The position numbers and the translations under genes were made by a program. A stretch of DNA of 6,015 nt, taken from positions 1 to 6,015 of the forward strand of contig CAMWWA010000081.1 in assembly GCA_947177825.1 (NCBI GenBank), given 5' to 3'. The stretch comes from an uncultured Clostridia bacterium. Lineage in GTDB: Bacteria; Bacillota; Clostridia; Christensenellales; Borkfalkiaceae. Below are positions 5,388-6,015 of the stretch, piece by piece. The notes beneath the pieces were generated by a model. It saw only the letters and a program-made list of their open reading frames with translations. It had not been told where the DNA came from and ran no database searches. Every line of letters begins with the position of its first letter. Positions within the stretch are counted from its first letter, which is position 1.

Positions 5388-6015
5388 ATGAACGCTATAG
5401 AAATTAAAAATTTACGTAAAAACTTCGGGCAGAAACAGGCGTTGAGCGGTCTTGATATGACCGTTCCGCAGGGTGCGATTTACGGCTTTATCGGCGAGAA
5501 CGGAAGCGGCAAATCGACGACCGAAAAACTTATCTGCGGACTGCTGGTTCCGAGCGGCGGAGAAATCAAGCTGTTCGGGCGCGATTATAAGGACGCGGAC
5601 GTCAGAGCAAAAATCGGCGTTTTAATCGAAGCGCCCGGATGCTTTCCCAATTACAGCGTGTGGAACAATATGATGCTGCAGGCGGCAAACCTCGGTATTC
5701 CCAACGCGGCGGAGGAGGTGCGCAAGGTTTTAAAGGTCGTGCGCATGGAGGGCTCGGCAAGCAATAAATTCAAGAACTGCTCGCTGGGTATGAAACAGCG
5801 CATAGGCATTGCGTTTGCGCTTTTGGGCAATCCCGCGCTGCTCGTCCTGGACGAACCCATAAACGGACTCGACGCCGACGGTATGCGGATTATGCGCGAG
5901 GTGCTCATTGACATTACCAAAAACTATAATTGCACGGTCGTAATATCTTCGCATATTCTCGGCGAGCTTGAAAAAATTGCAACGCATTACGGCATAGTTC
6001 GCGGCGGCAAAATGA
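5388..6015 (+). CDS. Second BcrA/LanF-like ABC ATPase (C-terminus cut by window edge)
   Basis: The ATG at 5388 opens a frame of 209 codons with no stop before the right edge. GAGGTG (5378-5383) serves as ribosome-binding site. It begins MNAIEIKNLRKNFGQKQALS. It aligns without any gap to the ATPase at 3652, about 157 of 209 residues identical by hand count. Walker A GENGSGKS (36-43), the E81 Q-loop variant, signature SLGMKQR (132-138), Walker B LLVLDEP (151-157), GLD (160-162) and H189 are all conserved. The first half and all catalytic motifs are therefore present; only the C-terminal extension is missing from view. It most likely pairs with a second permease beyond the edge, giving a tandem ATPase-permease-ATPase-permease operon. 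Alternatively the two ATPases form a heterodimer on one permease pair. Confidence 0.92.
   Translation, partial: MNAIEIKNLRKNFGQKQALSGLDMTVPQGAIYGFIGENGSGKSTTEKLICGLLVPSGGEIKLFGRDYKDADVRAKIGVLIEAPGCFPNYSVWNNMMLQAANLGIPNAAEEVRKVLKVVRMEGSASNKFKNCSLGMKQRIGIAFALLGNPALLVLDEPINGLDADGMRIMREVLIDITKNYNCTVVISSHILGELEKIATHYGIVRGGKM

Overview
The window looks like a chromosomal segment of a low-to-moderate GC Gram-positive bacterium, most likely an anaerobic Clostridia-type Firmicute. The reasons are strong AGGAGG/GAGGTG ribosome-binding sites, short intergenic gaps, a TetR regulator of the 'MNRSES...VNRSTFYxHY' type, a clostridial-style cardiolipin synthase, and BcrA/LanF-like ABC transporter ATPases. 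I cannot assign a genus. No rRNA, tRNA, CRISPR array, insertion sequence or phage gene is visible.

Layout. A leftward TetR-family regulator starts at 475 and runs off the left edge. A 124-base intergenic region separates it from a rightward group of three genes. These are a 219-residue protein of unknown function built on a repeated F-x-E-F-x-x-(T/S)-K-G motif (600-1259), a complete cardiolipin synthase/phospholipase D protein with both HKD motifs (1317-2879), and a six-helix membrane protein resembling the DUF2238/YjdF group (2895-3551). After 100 non-coding bases a second rightward operon begins. It encodes an ABC ATPase (3652-4554), an ABC-2 type permease (4556-5377), and a second ATPase about 75% identical to the first (5388 to the right edge, incomplete).

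The most notable signal is regulatory. A 36-base element at 511-546, between tetR and the 219-residue gene, recurs at 3563-3598 upstream of the ABC operon with 33 of 36 bases identical. In both copies the distance from the element to the -10 box and to the start codon is exactly the same. The element contains inverted repeats and lies just upstream of weak -35 regions. The simplest reading is that one regulator, plausibly the TetR protein, controls both operons, and the position would suit an activator or an unusual repressor.

Together the genes suggest an envelope-remodelling or antimicrobial-peptide-response regulon. A regulator senses a signal, cardiolipin synthase changes membrane lipid composition, and a BcrAB/LanFEG-like exporter acts on a membrane-active compound. 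The two unknown proteins (repeat protein and DUF2238-like) would be accessory members. That functional picture is inferred from family membership and the shared promoter element, not shown directly by the sequence.
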